NCBI GenBank assembly: GCA_964577115.1
Contig: CAZNXJ010000024.1
Coordinates: 12,781-76,780, forward strand
DNA length: 64,000 nucleotides
DNA from: CAZNXJ01 sp964577115
GTDB taxonomy: Bacteria; Planctomycetota; Planctomycetia; Pirellulales; Pirellulaceae
Direction of reading: 5' to 3'
In this document: positions 55,768 through 64,000 of the stretch, piece after piece
Numbering within the stretch: the stretch's first letter is position 1
How the letters are laid out: each line of letters begins with the position of its first letter
The notes under the pieces: generated by a model
Databases searched by the model: none
Seen by the model: the letters and a program-made list of their open reading frames with translations, nothing else
Told to the model about the DNA's origin: nothing
Translations under genes and position numbers: made by a program

Positions 55768-58641
55768 ATGGCCTTCAAGATCGCATGCACGTGCGGCAGG
55801 ACTATCCGGGTCTCGGCAAAACAATCCGGCACTTGGGTGACGTGCGCTTGCGGGAGAATGCAGCTGGTCCCACGCGTCGCCAGTAGCGAACCCGGGTCGG
55901 TTGATTCGACGGCCCTGGATCAACTAACCAGATCCAGTCCGCCAGAAATTACGCTCGTGCTTACGCCGCACGAAAAGCTGCGCGACAGCTTGAACGAAGA
56001 GTGTTTTGCGCATTTTGTGGAGGCTGTCTACCGCGAGGTGCAACACTGGCACTCGCATGAAACCGCACCACCCGCTCATCTACAAATCGGCTGTGCCCTG
56101 CTCCCCGGCGAGCAATCGCTCATCGAGCTCCAATTTCATACGGAATCCGCAGGCACGGATTGCTTTCGCCGACTGCACGATCAGCTCTGCGCACTCGATG
56201 TGCCGCCAATCAGCGGAGCGCCGGTGATTTTTATTTCGAGGATGCTTGTGGGCGGGCAGTCGGATCGAGCATCCGAGCGTGCGTTCACCGTCCCGTTCGC
56301 CAATCACCTCGCCGGGCACCGTTCGCTGGAAGAAGCCGTGCTCAGCGTTGCCGGAATCGAACCGGCGACGCCGAGCGCAGGGGATGGCGCTGTGCAGCCG
56401 CCGAGTCACTGTCGCCCGTGGTGGCGACGCTGGATGGACTGGTATCGCCGGCCGCACGCTGCGCGGCGTTTGAATTCGGGCTCCGAGTTCGATGCGCGAG
56501 AACGCGAACACGACCGCCCCGTTCAAGAGGACTTCGTCGACTGCACGGTCGACGAATTGAACGATTACCTCGAACGCTCTCCAGGGTGTGCGCCGGCGTA
56601 CCTGCGCCGAGCGGAACTGCTGCGCGAGCAGGACGCAGTGGACAAGGCGCTGGAGGACTATACGCGCTATCTGGAACTCTGTCCCCAGGACGCGGAAGCT
56701 CGGACGACACGCGGCGAGCTGCTTTGCCGAGCGCAGCAGATGCAAGCCGGACTCGCGGATTTCACCGAGGCCCTTCGTCTCGATCCCACCCACGTACGCG
56801 CTTATTGGGATCGGGCGCTGGTGATGTGCGAACTAGGTGCGTGGGAAGCAGCCGAGGCCGATTGCAACGCCGCGCTGGCGCTCGACGCGAGCCGGCCGAG
56901 TCTGCATGTCCTGCGCGCGCGAATTGCCCTGGCCAACGATCGGCCACAAGAAGCGCTGGATGACCTCACGGCCTGCCTGCAACATGATCCACATCATGAA
57001 GAGGCATACTTCCTGCGTGCCGTCATACGGCGCCATTTATCAGCCGCAACGGACGAAATCGAAACGCTGCACACCGAGATGCTCGCCGATCTTGATCATG
57101 TCCTGCGTCTCAATCCGCAGCATGTCGACGCATATGCGCATCGAGCCGAACTGCGGCTGAATCAGCACGATTTCGAAGCGGCCATCGCCGATTGTGACCA
57201 GGCGCTGCGGGTGGACCCCCAATGCGCGGCTGCCTACGGAGTACGCGCGGTTGCGCGCCGAGCAACCGGACGGCTTGATCTGGGGCTCGAAGACTGCGAG
57301 CGCGCGATCGAGCTGGGATTGGAATCGTCCGAGGTGTATTTGACACGAGCGATGGCGCGGCACGAGGCAGGCGATAGGGATTCCGCGCTGGACGATTGCG
57401 GTCGGGCCATCGAGCTGGCGCCGGACCACGTCGGGGTGTTCGAGTTTCGCGGGATGCTGCATCTCGAACACGATCAGCCCGAACTGGCATGTGAGGATTT
57501 CACACGCGCCATCGAGATCGCTCCCCAAGTCAGCCGGCTTTACGTCCAGCGGGGCAATGCCAAGCGAATACTGGAACGGATGGACGAAGCCATCGAAGAT
57601 TACACGCAAAGCATTCGCATCAACCCGGAGGAAGTGGGGGGCTACTTAAATCGCGCGCTTTGCTACCACGACCGCGACGACCTGTCCCAGGGGCGGAAGG
57701 ACGTGGATGAAGCCATAGCGCGCTGTCCGGACTTGCCGGCGGCGTTTGATTTACGAGCTCGGCTCTGGACAGCAGTGGAAAACTGGGAGAAAGCCATCGA
57801 GGACTGGAGCACCGCCATTGAGCTCGATCCACAGCTCGCGCCAGCGTACTACAGCCGCGGGCAATTGTATTTGCAACAAGGGCAATACGACGAGGCACTG
57901 CGAGATTTCGACGAGCTGCTAAAGCTTTGCCCCTCGTTCGCTGCGGCGTACAGCGGGCGCGGAAGCGCCTGGATGTACAAGGGGCAGATGGAAAATGCCG
58001 AACGGGATTTCAGCCAGGCGATTCAGCTCGAACCTGAATCAGCAGAAGTCTATCTGATGCAGCGGCTGCTCGTCGAAGCGTCCTATCATCATCGCGAACA
58101 GCGATTCTCGGACGCCATTCAGAAAGCCAATGAAGCCTTGGATATCGATGCCGAATCGGTGACCGCCCTACAGCTGCGTGCCACGGCGTATTGGCACTCG
58201 GAGCAGTTGGTCGAAGCGCTCGAAGATTTCGGGCGTCTGCTGGCACTGGACGCGGATTGTCTGGCTGCGCTCGAAGGCCGTGGACAGGTGCTCGCGGAGC
58301 TGGGCGAGTTCGAGGCCGCTTTGGCCGATTTAGACCGGGCCGTGTCGATGGCCGAAAAGCGATCCGCCGAGGCGACGCTCGCACTGGCGCTCACCGGGCG
58401 AGGCCTGGCGCTCGCCGGGCTGCAGCGCTACGAAGAAGCCGAACGCGATTTCGAACGCTCCTTGGCACTTTCTCCGCAAAATGCGTGGGCCCATTATCAT
58501 CGGGGCCGTATGCTCAAGCAGCTCGGTCAGCCCCAAATGGCCGCCCTGGAATTTCACCGGGCTCTCGAAGGTCGCGAGCCTGCACTCACGAGCCGGCAGC
58601 GCAGCCGAGCGCAGGCATTTCTCGCAGGCACCGCGTTCTGA
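55768..58641 (+). CDS. Large TPR-repeat protein with N-terminal CxC zinc-ribbon-like motif
   Basis: The 957-residue protein starts with CTCG (Cys7, Cys9) and CACG (Cys26, Cys28), a likely zinc ribbon. A domain of about 170 residues of unknown type follows. From about residue 255 to the end there are many tetratricopeptide repeats with the 34-residue pattern (for example PAYLRRAELLREQDAVDKAL and ALRLDPTHVRAYWDRALVM), at least 15 by eye. No leader or membrane segment is seen. TPRs bind peptides or proteins, and the partner is unknown. It follows the PmtA-like gene by 62 bases. Confidence 0.9.
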   Translation: MAFKIACTCGRTIRVSAKQSGTWVTCACGRMQLVPRVASSEPGSVDSTALDQLTRSSPPEITLVLTPHEKLRDSLNEECFAHFVEAVYREVQHWHSHETAPPAHLQIGCALLPGEQSLIELQFHTESAGTDCFRRLHDQLCALDVPPISGAPVIFISRMLVGGQSDRASERAFTVPFANHLAGHRSLEEAVLSVAGIEPATPSAGDGAVQPPSHCRPWWRRWMDWYRRPHAARRLNSGSEFDAREREHDRPVQEDFVDCTVDELNDYLERSPGCAPAYLRRAELLREQDAVDKALEDYTRYLELCPQDAEARTTRGELLCRAQQMQAGLADFTEALRLDPTHVRAYWDRALVMCELGAWEAAEADCNAALALDASRPSLHVLRARIALANDRPQEALDDLTACLQHDPHHEEAYFLRAVIRRHLSAATDEIETLHTEMLADLDHVLRLNPQHVDAYAHRAELRLNQHDFEAAIADCDQALRVDPQCAAAYGVRAVARRATGRLDLGLEDCERAIELGLESSEVYLTRAMARHEAGDRDSALDDCGRAIELAPDHVGVFEFRGMLHLEHDQPELACEDFTRAIEIAPQVSRLYVQRGNAKRILERMDEAIEDYTQSIRINPEEVGGYLNRALCYHDRDDLSQGRKDVDEAIARCPDLPAAFDLRARLWTAVENWEKAIEDWSTAIELDPQLAPAYYSRGQLYLQQGQYDEALRDFDELLKLCPSFAAAYSGRGSAWMYKGQMENAERDFSQAIQLEPESAEVYLMQRLLVEASYHHREQRFSDAIQKANEALDIDAESVTALQLRATAYWHSEQLVEALEDFGRLLALDADCLAALEGRGQVLAELGEFEAALADLDRAVSMAEKRSAEATLALALTGRGLALAGLQRYEEAERDFERSLALSPQNAWAHYHRGRMLKQLGQPQMAALEFHRALEGREPALTSRQRSRAQAFLAGTAF

Positions 58642-58921
58642 TCGTACGGCGCCCCGCCGAGCGAACATTCTTCGCATCCCGGCCGCCGCGCAACGGATGG
58701 TGGAACCAACCATGTCACTCTCGCGATCGCTCTTGCACCGCGGATTAATTCTCATCCGCTTCGAAGAACGGCCGTGAACCGTCGCTTGGGCGCATCAGTT
58801 GCGTGCCTACCTCGCTATCACGCGATGCACGTCTGCAGGCGCTAGCCCCAAAATCTGGACGCGTGATGGAGCACGAGGCCGAGTCGAGCGTACGACCTAT
58901 CTTGCGCGGGAGGACCGAGCG

Positions 58922-60670
58922 ATGGCAAAAACCGGTGGCGATATCCTGGTTGAAACGCTGCAAAACTGGGGAATCGACGTGATCTTTGGGATGCCAGGAG
59001 ATGGAATCAATGGCATCATGGAGTCGATCCGCGCGCGCCAGGAATCGATACGTTTTGTGCAAGTGCGTCATGAAGAGTCAGCGGCGTTCATGGCGTGCGC
59101 CTATGCCAAATTCACCGGTCGCCTCGGTTGCTGCCTGGCCACCTCAGGACCGGGCGGAATTCATCTCTTGAACGGGCTGTACGATGCCAAAATGGACGGG
59201 CAGCCCGTCCTTGCCATCACGGGCCATCACTTTCACGACCTGATCGACACCCATGCGCAGCAAGACGTAAATCTCGATCGCGTACTTGCCGACGCCTGCG
59301 TTTACAGTACGCGCGTGATGGGCCCCGAGCACGTGCGCAACGTGACGGATATCGCCTGCCGCAAGGCGCTCGCAAGCCGTGGTGTTGCTCACATTAATTT
59401 CCCGGTCGACCTCCAATCGCAAAAGCACCAGGACCGCAGCAAGCGGAACCAGGCCGATTACACGTCACACGTGCCAGCCTTCCGCGCTGGGGCGCCCGAC
59501 ATGCAGGATCTGCGGGAGGCTTCGGTGATATTGAATGGCGGCGAGCGTGTGGCAATCCTCGCTGGCCGAGGCGCACTCGGAGCAACGGATGAGCTCGAAG
59601 CGCTCGCCGAACGGCTCGGTGCGCCGATCATCAAAGCGCTGCTCGGCAAGGCCTGCATCCCCGACGACAGCCCCTACACGACCGGCGGCATCGGACTGCT
59701 CGGCACAAAAGCCTCGCACGAAGTCATCCAGAATTGTGACACGCTGCTGATGGTCGGTACCTCGTTCCCGTATCTCGAATTCTATCCCAAGCCGGGGAAG
59801 GTCCGGGCCATTCAGATTGATCTTGATCCCGTCCGAATCGGCCTACGGTATCCCGTCGAAGTCGGCCTTGTGGGCGACAGCCGCACAACGATCGAACTGC
59901 TGCTACCGATGCTCGAGCGCAAAGAGGACCGCAGCTTTCTGGAGATGGCCCAAAGGGAGATGAAGAAATGGAACGAGCTGATGCTCGAGCGGGCGACGCG
60001 CATGGATAAGCCGATGAAGCCGCAAGTGGTTGCTCACGAGCTCGGCCAAATGCTTCCTGACAATGCGATCGTGTCCTGCGACTCGGGAACGATCACCACC
60101 TGGTGGGCGCGCCATATCCCGGTCAAGCGAGGCCAGCTGCATTCCGTATCGGGAACGCTGGCCACGATGGCGTGCGGCTTGCCTTACGCCATTGCTGCTC
60201 AGATCGCCTACCCGGACCGGCTGTGCATTGCGTTTGTTGGTGACGGCGGTTTCTCGATGCTAATGGGCGAGTTCGTAACGGCAGTGAAATATAAGCTCCC
60301 GATCAAAGTCATTGTCATTAAGAACAACAGCCTCGGGCAGATTCGCTGGGAACAAATGGTCTTCCTGGGCAATCCGGAGTTCGGCTGTGACCTGGAACCC
60401 ATCGACTTCGCCGCGGTGGCTCGTGCGTGCGGCGGAACCGGATTCACGGTGGACGATCCCGAGCAGTGCGGCGACGTGCTCCGCGAAGCGCTGGCCGTCC
60501 CAGGCCCGGTCGTCGTGGAAGCTGTCGTGGATGCCAACGAGCCGCCAATGCCGCCGCAAGCGACGGCCGATCAGGCGCTAAAACTCGGCAAAGCTCTGAT
60601 CCGGGGCACGCCCGATCGCGGCAAAATCATCAGCACGATCCTGGAAGACAAAGTCAAAGAGATGATCTGA
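58922..60670 (+). CDS. TPP-dependent enzyme, pyruvate oxidase/dehydrogenase (quinone) type
   Basis: ATG 58922 with gggagga upstream gives 582 residues. A start at 58799 is open but has no ribosome site. The three TPP domains are clear: the activating Glu in FVQVRHEESAAFMACAYA, the central domain with ALLGKACIPDDSPYTTGG, and the diphosphate site GDGGFSMLMGEF ending in VIVIKNNS. The family includes PoxB and acetolactate synthase. The C-terminal tail (GKALIRGTPDRGKIISTILE) is like PoxB-type enzymes. Cytosolic or peripheral. The electron acceptor is unknown. Confidence 0.9.
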   Translation: MAKTGGDILVETLQNWGIDVIFGMPGDGINGIMESIRARQESIRFVQVRHEESAAFMACAYAKFTGRLGCCLATSGPGGIHLLNGLYDAKMDGQPVLAITGHHFHDLIDTHAQQDVNLDRVLADACVYSTRVMGPEHVRNVTDIACRKALASRGVAHINFPVDLQSQKHQDRSKRNQADYTSHVPAFRAGAPDMQDLREASVILNGGERVAILAGRGALGATDELEALAERLGAPIIKALLGKACIPDDSPYTTGGIGLLGTKASHEVIQNCDTLLMVGTSFPYLEFYPKPGKVRAIQIDLDPVRIGLRYPVEVGLVGDSRTTIELLLPMLERKEDRSFLEMAQREMKKWNELMLERATRMDKPMKPQVVAHELGQMLPDNAIVSCDSGTITTWWARHIPVKRGQLHSVSGTLATMACGLPYAIAAQIAYPDRLCIAFVGDGGFSMLMGEFVTAVKYKLPIKVIVIKNNSLGQIRWEQMVFLGNPEFGCDLEPIDFAAVARACGGTGFTVDDPEQCGDVLREALAVPGPVVVEAVVDANEPPMPPQATADQALKLGKALIRGTPDRGKIISTILEDKVKEMI

Positions 60671-60985
60671 CGAGTCTTCGTAGTCCTTCAGCGCCGCCAT
60701 ATAGCCCAACTCCACGGCGAATGCAACGGTAAGCATCGGCCTGAATGCACGCTTCTCCGGGTCGGATACGCCGGCGGCCTGGCTGCCGGTAACCGAGCCT
60801 GCTCGTGCATAGTTCAACTTCCGAGAGCGGCAGTGTACGATGGTCTCGCGGCTCGCCCGAACGAGCTCGCCTTCCCTGCCCCCTTCCTCGGTCGCTGCGA
60901 TACTTGAACCAATTGAACCGCTTTCGTCCCAAGGTCGCTTCCGACGGGCGTTTCCTCTTGCACGAAGCCATCGAAGGAACCACGC
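60671..60985. other. Intergenic region before the beta-helix gene
   Basis: A promoter-like pair ttcaac (60813-60818) and tacgat (60836-60841) has a 17-base spacer and faces the beta-helix gene, 145 bases upstream. A minus-strand frame 60578-60817 overlaps the end of the TPP gene and is not trusted. Confidence 0.4.
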
Positions 60986-62317
60986 ATGCCGCTCGCTTTC
61001 ACCACCAGCCGCCGCCGCTTTCTCGGATCACTTTCCGCGGCCACGCTTGGCGCCTGGGCCGCACAGGTGCACGCCGATGAACGTCCACCGGTGACGAATC
61101 CACGAGCGACCTCGGGCGATTCGGCGCATGAGCCGGATTGGGAGCAGCGACTGACGATCACCGTTGGTCCGAAAGACGCGGATCTATGTGGCTCGACCGA
61201 CCGAGTGCTGCAGGCGGCCGTCAATTATCTCTCTCGTCTGGGCGGCGGTACGGTTCACGTTCTTCCGGGAGAATACCGCCTGCGAAACGCGGTCCATCTG
61301 GCGTCGGGTGTTCGTATCCTCGGAAGCGGCGACGAATCGGTTTTGATCAAGCAGCCAAGTCACGAAACAAAACTGGCGGCCGATTCAGACTGGTACGACC
61401 AGGAAATCACGCTCGAAAACGCGGACGGATTTGAAGTGGGCGACGGCGTGTGTCTGCGAGCGATATCGGCGCACAACGGTGCTCCGCTCGTTTTCAAATG
61501 CACCCTCGTGGCCCGTCGTGGTAACCGCTTCAAGCTGGACCGGCCGCTGCGTGAGAATTACTGGCAGATGGGCAACGCGACCGCGGCGAGTTTGTTTCCG
61601 ATTATTACGGGCGAATATATTTCGGATTTTGCCATCGAGAACATCACGCTGGATGGGAACCGCGCCGAGAATGATTTGCTCGACGGCAACTACGCCGGCT
61701 GCATATTCCTCCAGGATTGTAATCGAGCGACCATTCGCGGCGTGACCGCTCGCAATTACAACGGCGACGGTATCAGCTGGCAGATCTGCCACGACGTGAT
61801 CGTCGAGAATTGCCACAGCGTCAACAACTCAGGGCTCGGCCTGCACCCCGGCAGCGGCTCGCAGCGCCCACTGATCCGCAACAATGTACTGGAGGGGAAC
61901 GACATCGGCATTTTCTTCTGCTGGGGTGTGAAGTACGGCCTGGCGGAAGGCAACCGGTCGGTGGGGAACCGAGTTGGAATATCCATCGGGCACCGGGACA
62001 CGGATAACCTGATCCGAAACAACGAAGTGCGCGACAGCCGCGAGGTGGGCATTCACTTCCGCCCGGAACGCGGTCCAACGTTCTGCGCTCATCGCAACCG
62101 GCTCGAAGGCAACCGCGTCATAAACAGCGGTTCGGAGACCGGTGTGGCGATCGATGTCCAGGGCGGGACGGAAGAGGTAACGATCGTCGGCAACGAGCTG
62201 CGTGAAACGCGAGGCGCCGCGGAGCGAATCGGCATTCGGCTTGGCCCCGAAACCAAACAGATCCAGCTCAGCGACAACCAAATCGTAGGCTTTGCCGAAG
62301 CCATCCACCGCGGGTAG
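60986..62317 (+). CDS. Tat-exported right-handed beta-helix protein
   Basis: The 443-residue protein has a twin-arginine leader (TSRRRFLGSLSAATLGAWAA). The mature part has repeated beta-helix rungs (for example ITLENADGFEVGDGVCLRAI and NYNGDGISWQICHDVIVENC), as in pectate-lyase-like and Pfam NosD/beta-helix proteins. It likely binds or cleaves polysaccharide outside the cytoplasm. No catalytic residues can be assigned. ATG 60986 is the clear start. Confidence 0.88.
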   Translation: MPLAFTTSRRRFLGSLSAATLGAWAAQVHADERPPVTNPRATSGDSAHEPDWEQRLTITVGPKDADLCGSTDRVLQAAVNYLSRLGGGTVHVLPGEYRLRNAVHLASGVRILGSGDESVLIKQPSHETKLAADSDWYDQEITLENADGFEVGDGVCLRAISAHNGAPLVFKCTLVARRGNRFKLDRPLRENYWQMGNATAASLFPIITGEYISDFAIENITLDGNRAENDLLDGNYAGCIFLQDCNRATIRGVTARNYNGDGISWQICHDVIVENCHSVNNSGLGLHPGSGSQRPLIRNNVLEGNDIGIFFCWGVKYGLAEGNRSVGNRVGISIGHRDTDNLIRNNEVRDSREVGIHFRPERGPTFCAHRNRLEGNRVINSGSETGVAIDVQGGTEEVTIVGNELRETRGAAERIGIRLGPETKQIQLSDNQIVGFAEAIHRG

Positions 62318-62625
62318 TCCCCCAATCCAGCTCTCTCCGCGCGTGCTACTCACACCACATACGCCCGGCGCCTTACGTTCTGAGATAAGCGCGGTTTTTG
62401 GATAGTGAGCTTACGCTCACGTACGGTTTAGCGCTAGAGAAGGCGGAAGAGATGAAGAGTTTGGGGAAACAGCCCCATTATCCTCCTTTTCCGTGTTCAC
62501 CACGCATTCTCCCGCCTCTCTTCATCCTCCATCTTGTCATTGATTTTCGACTAGGCGCCCCGAGCCATTTGCAATACAGATCGCACCGCTTCGAGAACCC
62601 TCCTTTTCTTGGACGGAGAGATGCG
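62318..62625. other. Intergenic region with a small palindrome
   Basis: A stem-loop gtgagcttacgctcac (62405-62420) lies midway. I see no gene or promoter of confidence. The hairpin may end the beta-helix transcript, but lacks a T-run. Confidence 0.35.
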
Positions 62626-63702
62626 ATGTCAAAATGGCGAACCGTTTCTTTGCGAACGGCCCTCTGCCTCAGTGCGATGGCAATGGCCAGCTGGAGCGGC
62701 ACGGCGGCAGCCGAAAAGCCGTGCTCGAAATCCCAATGCCCGGTGGAACAAGGCGCGGTGGCGCTCGTCGACGAGCTGACCGAACTTGCGAAATGCGCCG
62801 TCAAGTGCAGCACGACGACCGCTGCCCAAGCGACGTGCGAAAAGGCCGTCTGTGAAAAAGCGGCCTGCGACAAGACGATTTTCCAGGCATCGGCGGATGC
62901 CAAGCAGGTCTGCGAAAAAGCGGCCTGCACCAAGTCCGCTTGCGACAAGGCGGCTTGCGGCGAGGCAGCGCTGTTGACGTCCGCCGACGTCAAGCAAGCG
63001 TGCGACAAAGCCTGCAAGACGGCGACCTGCACGACAGCCGCCTGCACAAAGGCTTCCTGCGACGAGGCCACGTCCGAAGTCGCCGAATGCAGCAAGAAGG
63101 CGTGTGAGTCGGGGATTACCCGGTTCCACATCGAGTTGATCCCGGAGCTCTTCACCAGCCACACGAGCCGTGGCAATACGGGTGAGTGCGCTGGCACCTG
63201 TACGGCCGTCTGCACGGTCGAAAGCGCGAGCACGGGCAGCTGCTCGGTCAGCGTATGTCCCACGGATTGCCTGAACGTGTCGAAGACCTCGGCCTGCAAG
63301 GCGACCGAGTGCACTGCCGCTTCGTGCGGTGCCGCGTGTGCCAGCGTGGCGAAATGCCCGGTGGGTGGGCGCGATCTTCTGACCGCCGTCGCTCATTTCC
63401 TCCATGAACGCGACAAGCTCTACCAGGAGCTATTGGAAGCGAAAGTCGCGAACGCTCGGCTGGAGACCGAACTGGCCTGGCACACTGAACGTGAGCAGTG
63501 GCTCGAACGCGTCCACGCGGCGGAACTCGAAAAGAAGGAACTCGAAGCTCGCTTCGCGACGCTCGAGGAAGCGCAGACGCTTCGCACGCAGTGCCTCGAA
63601 CTGACACTCGAGAACGAGCGTCTGAAAGCGCAAATTTTTGCGTCGCAGCGCGACACCGAACCGACTGCGCCTCGTGCGGCGCGCCGCGACACGCGGAACT
63701 AG
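62626..63702 (+). CDS. Secreted Cys-rich protein with pentad Cys ladder and coiled-coil tail
   Basis: ATG 62626 with ggacggagag upstream gives 358 residues, with a leader cut near residue 29 (AMAMASWSGTAAA). The mature part has 30 Cys. Between residues 61 and 160 most Cys are spaced exactly 5 apart: 61, 71, 76, 81, 96, 101, 106, 111, 126, then 130, 135, 140, 145, 155 and 160. The unit is C-[DET]-K-[AS]-x. Two longer repeats (71-95 and 96-125) share SADxKQ. A further Cys-rich part runs to 244, then a coiled coil at about 255-340. No known family is recognised. Confidence 0.8.
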   Translation: MSKWRTVSLRTALCLSAMAMASWSGTAAAEKPCSKSQCPVEQGAVALVDELTELAKCAVKCSTTTAAQATCEKAVCEKAACDKTIFQASADAKQVCEKAACTKSACDKAACGEAALLTSADVKQACDKACKTATCTTAACTKASCDEATSEVAECSKKACESGITRFHIELIPELFTSHTSRGNTGECAGTCTAVCTVESASTGSCSVSVCPTDCLNVSKTSACKATECTAASCGAACASVAKCPVGGRDLLTAVAHFLHERDKLYQELLEAKVANARLETELAWHTEREQWLERVHAAELEKKELEARFATLEEAQTLRTQCLELTLENERLKAQIFASQRDTEPTAPRAARRDTRN

Positions 63703-63744
63703 TTGACGCCGGACAACCATCTGAGATCCGCCACTGCCCTCCGA

Positions 63745-63777
63745 CGCACAGCCACCGCACCTCGCGATGGCTGTGCG
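63745..63777 (+). terminator. Stem-loop terminator after the Cys-rich gene
   Basis: cgcacagcca (63745-63754) pairs with tggctgtgcg (63768-63777), a 10-base stem, and is followed by aattttatta. Confidence 0.7.
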
Positions 63778-64000
63778 AATTTTATTACGGGAGGATTCAG
63801 GGTTCAGGGTTGGGAGTTAGGAGGCAGGCAAAAACGCCTTCGTGTTCTCGTGGCTGGGGACACGCATATATCCCGCAATATGCCGTGAGCTTCCGTGAAA
63901 AACCTCTCCCTCTATCTCGCCTGACCCCTTCCCTCTGACCCCCGAACTATCCTTCCCATTGAAAAACGCACCTTGTACGGAACCGGGCGTTCCGGTATTT
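63778..64000. other. Non-coding end of the window with short direct repeats
   Basis: Tandem ttcaggg copies (63796-63802 and 63803-63809) begin a G-rich tract. No gene is supported, and the next gene lies outside the window. Confidence 0.4.

Noticed and set aside
60578..60817. 79-residue minus-strand frame after the TPP gene
   Set aside because: It overlaps the 3' end of the TPP gene and has no ribosome site, although part of the translation looks protein-like.
63796..63809. Tandem ttcaggg as a possible telomere-like or recombination repeat
   Set aside because: Only two copies, in ordinary non-coding DNA.
1..64000. CRISPR arrays, rRNA, tRNA or insertion sequences
   Set aside because: I saw no regular spaced repeats, no transposase and no RNA gene signature in the window.

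Overview
The window looks like part of a GC-rich planctomycete chromosome, most likely from the Pirellulales and its relatives. I infer this from family content, not from a marker gene. The evidence is a Planctomycete-type cytochrome domain fused to DUF1549/DUF1553, two DUF1501 proteins, a DUF1559 prepilin-like protein, a secreted sulfatase, several exported beta-propellers and six twin-arginine leaders. I found no rRNA, tRNA, CRISPR array or insertion sequence.

Layout. 1-8.9 kb: the tail of an enolase-superfamily gene, an amidohydrolase, a divergent sulfatase, a DUF1549/DUF1553 plus DUF1501 pair and a PDZ protein. 9-19.5 kb: a glycosyltransferase, a lone receiver domain, LigD (no Ku in the window), a DUF4383 membrane protein next to an FAD-Rieske oxidoreductase, an SMP-30 protein and a DUF1559 protein. 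19.5-28.2 kb: two overlapping membrane-associated GTPase genes, a PDZ/coiled-coil protein, an RRM protein with a strong terminator, a Tat-exported aldo/keto reductase and a secreted redoxin/haem/copper-monooxygenase-like fusion.

28.3-37.7 kb: a minus-strand alpha-glucan/trehalose cluster transcribed glgE, treS-maltokinase fusion, glgB, treZ. It can turn trehalose into maltose, maltose 1-phosphate and then branched glucan. TreZ is present but its usual partner TreY is not in the window. 38-49.2 kb: topoisomerase IB, a thioredoxin-like protein, a PQQ-type propeller, a nucleotidyltransferase-like protein, a phosphoesterase, a UdgX-type uracil-DNA glycosylase, a GNAT protein, a BKACE enzyme, a repeat-rich gap of about 0.9 kb, an NHL protein, a coiled-coil secreted protein and an alpha/beta hydrolase.

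49.4-64 kb: a second DUF1501 protein, an MFS exporter, a phospholipid cluster (psd, pssA, PmtA-like N-methyltransferase) that could make phosphatidylcholine, a large TPR protein, a TPP enzyme of the pyruvate oxidase type, an exported beta-helix protein and a secreted protein with cysteines on a near-perfect five-residue ladder. That last protein is the most unusual gene in the window.

Most genes stand alone or in pairs. The clearest operons are glgE to treZ, the GTPase pair, psd-pssA-pmt and DUF1549/DUF1501. Start sites were chosen from Shine-Dalgarno-like sequences, signal peptides and family alignment from memory. Uncertain starts are marked.
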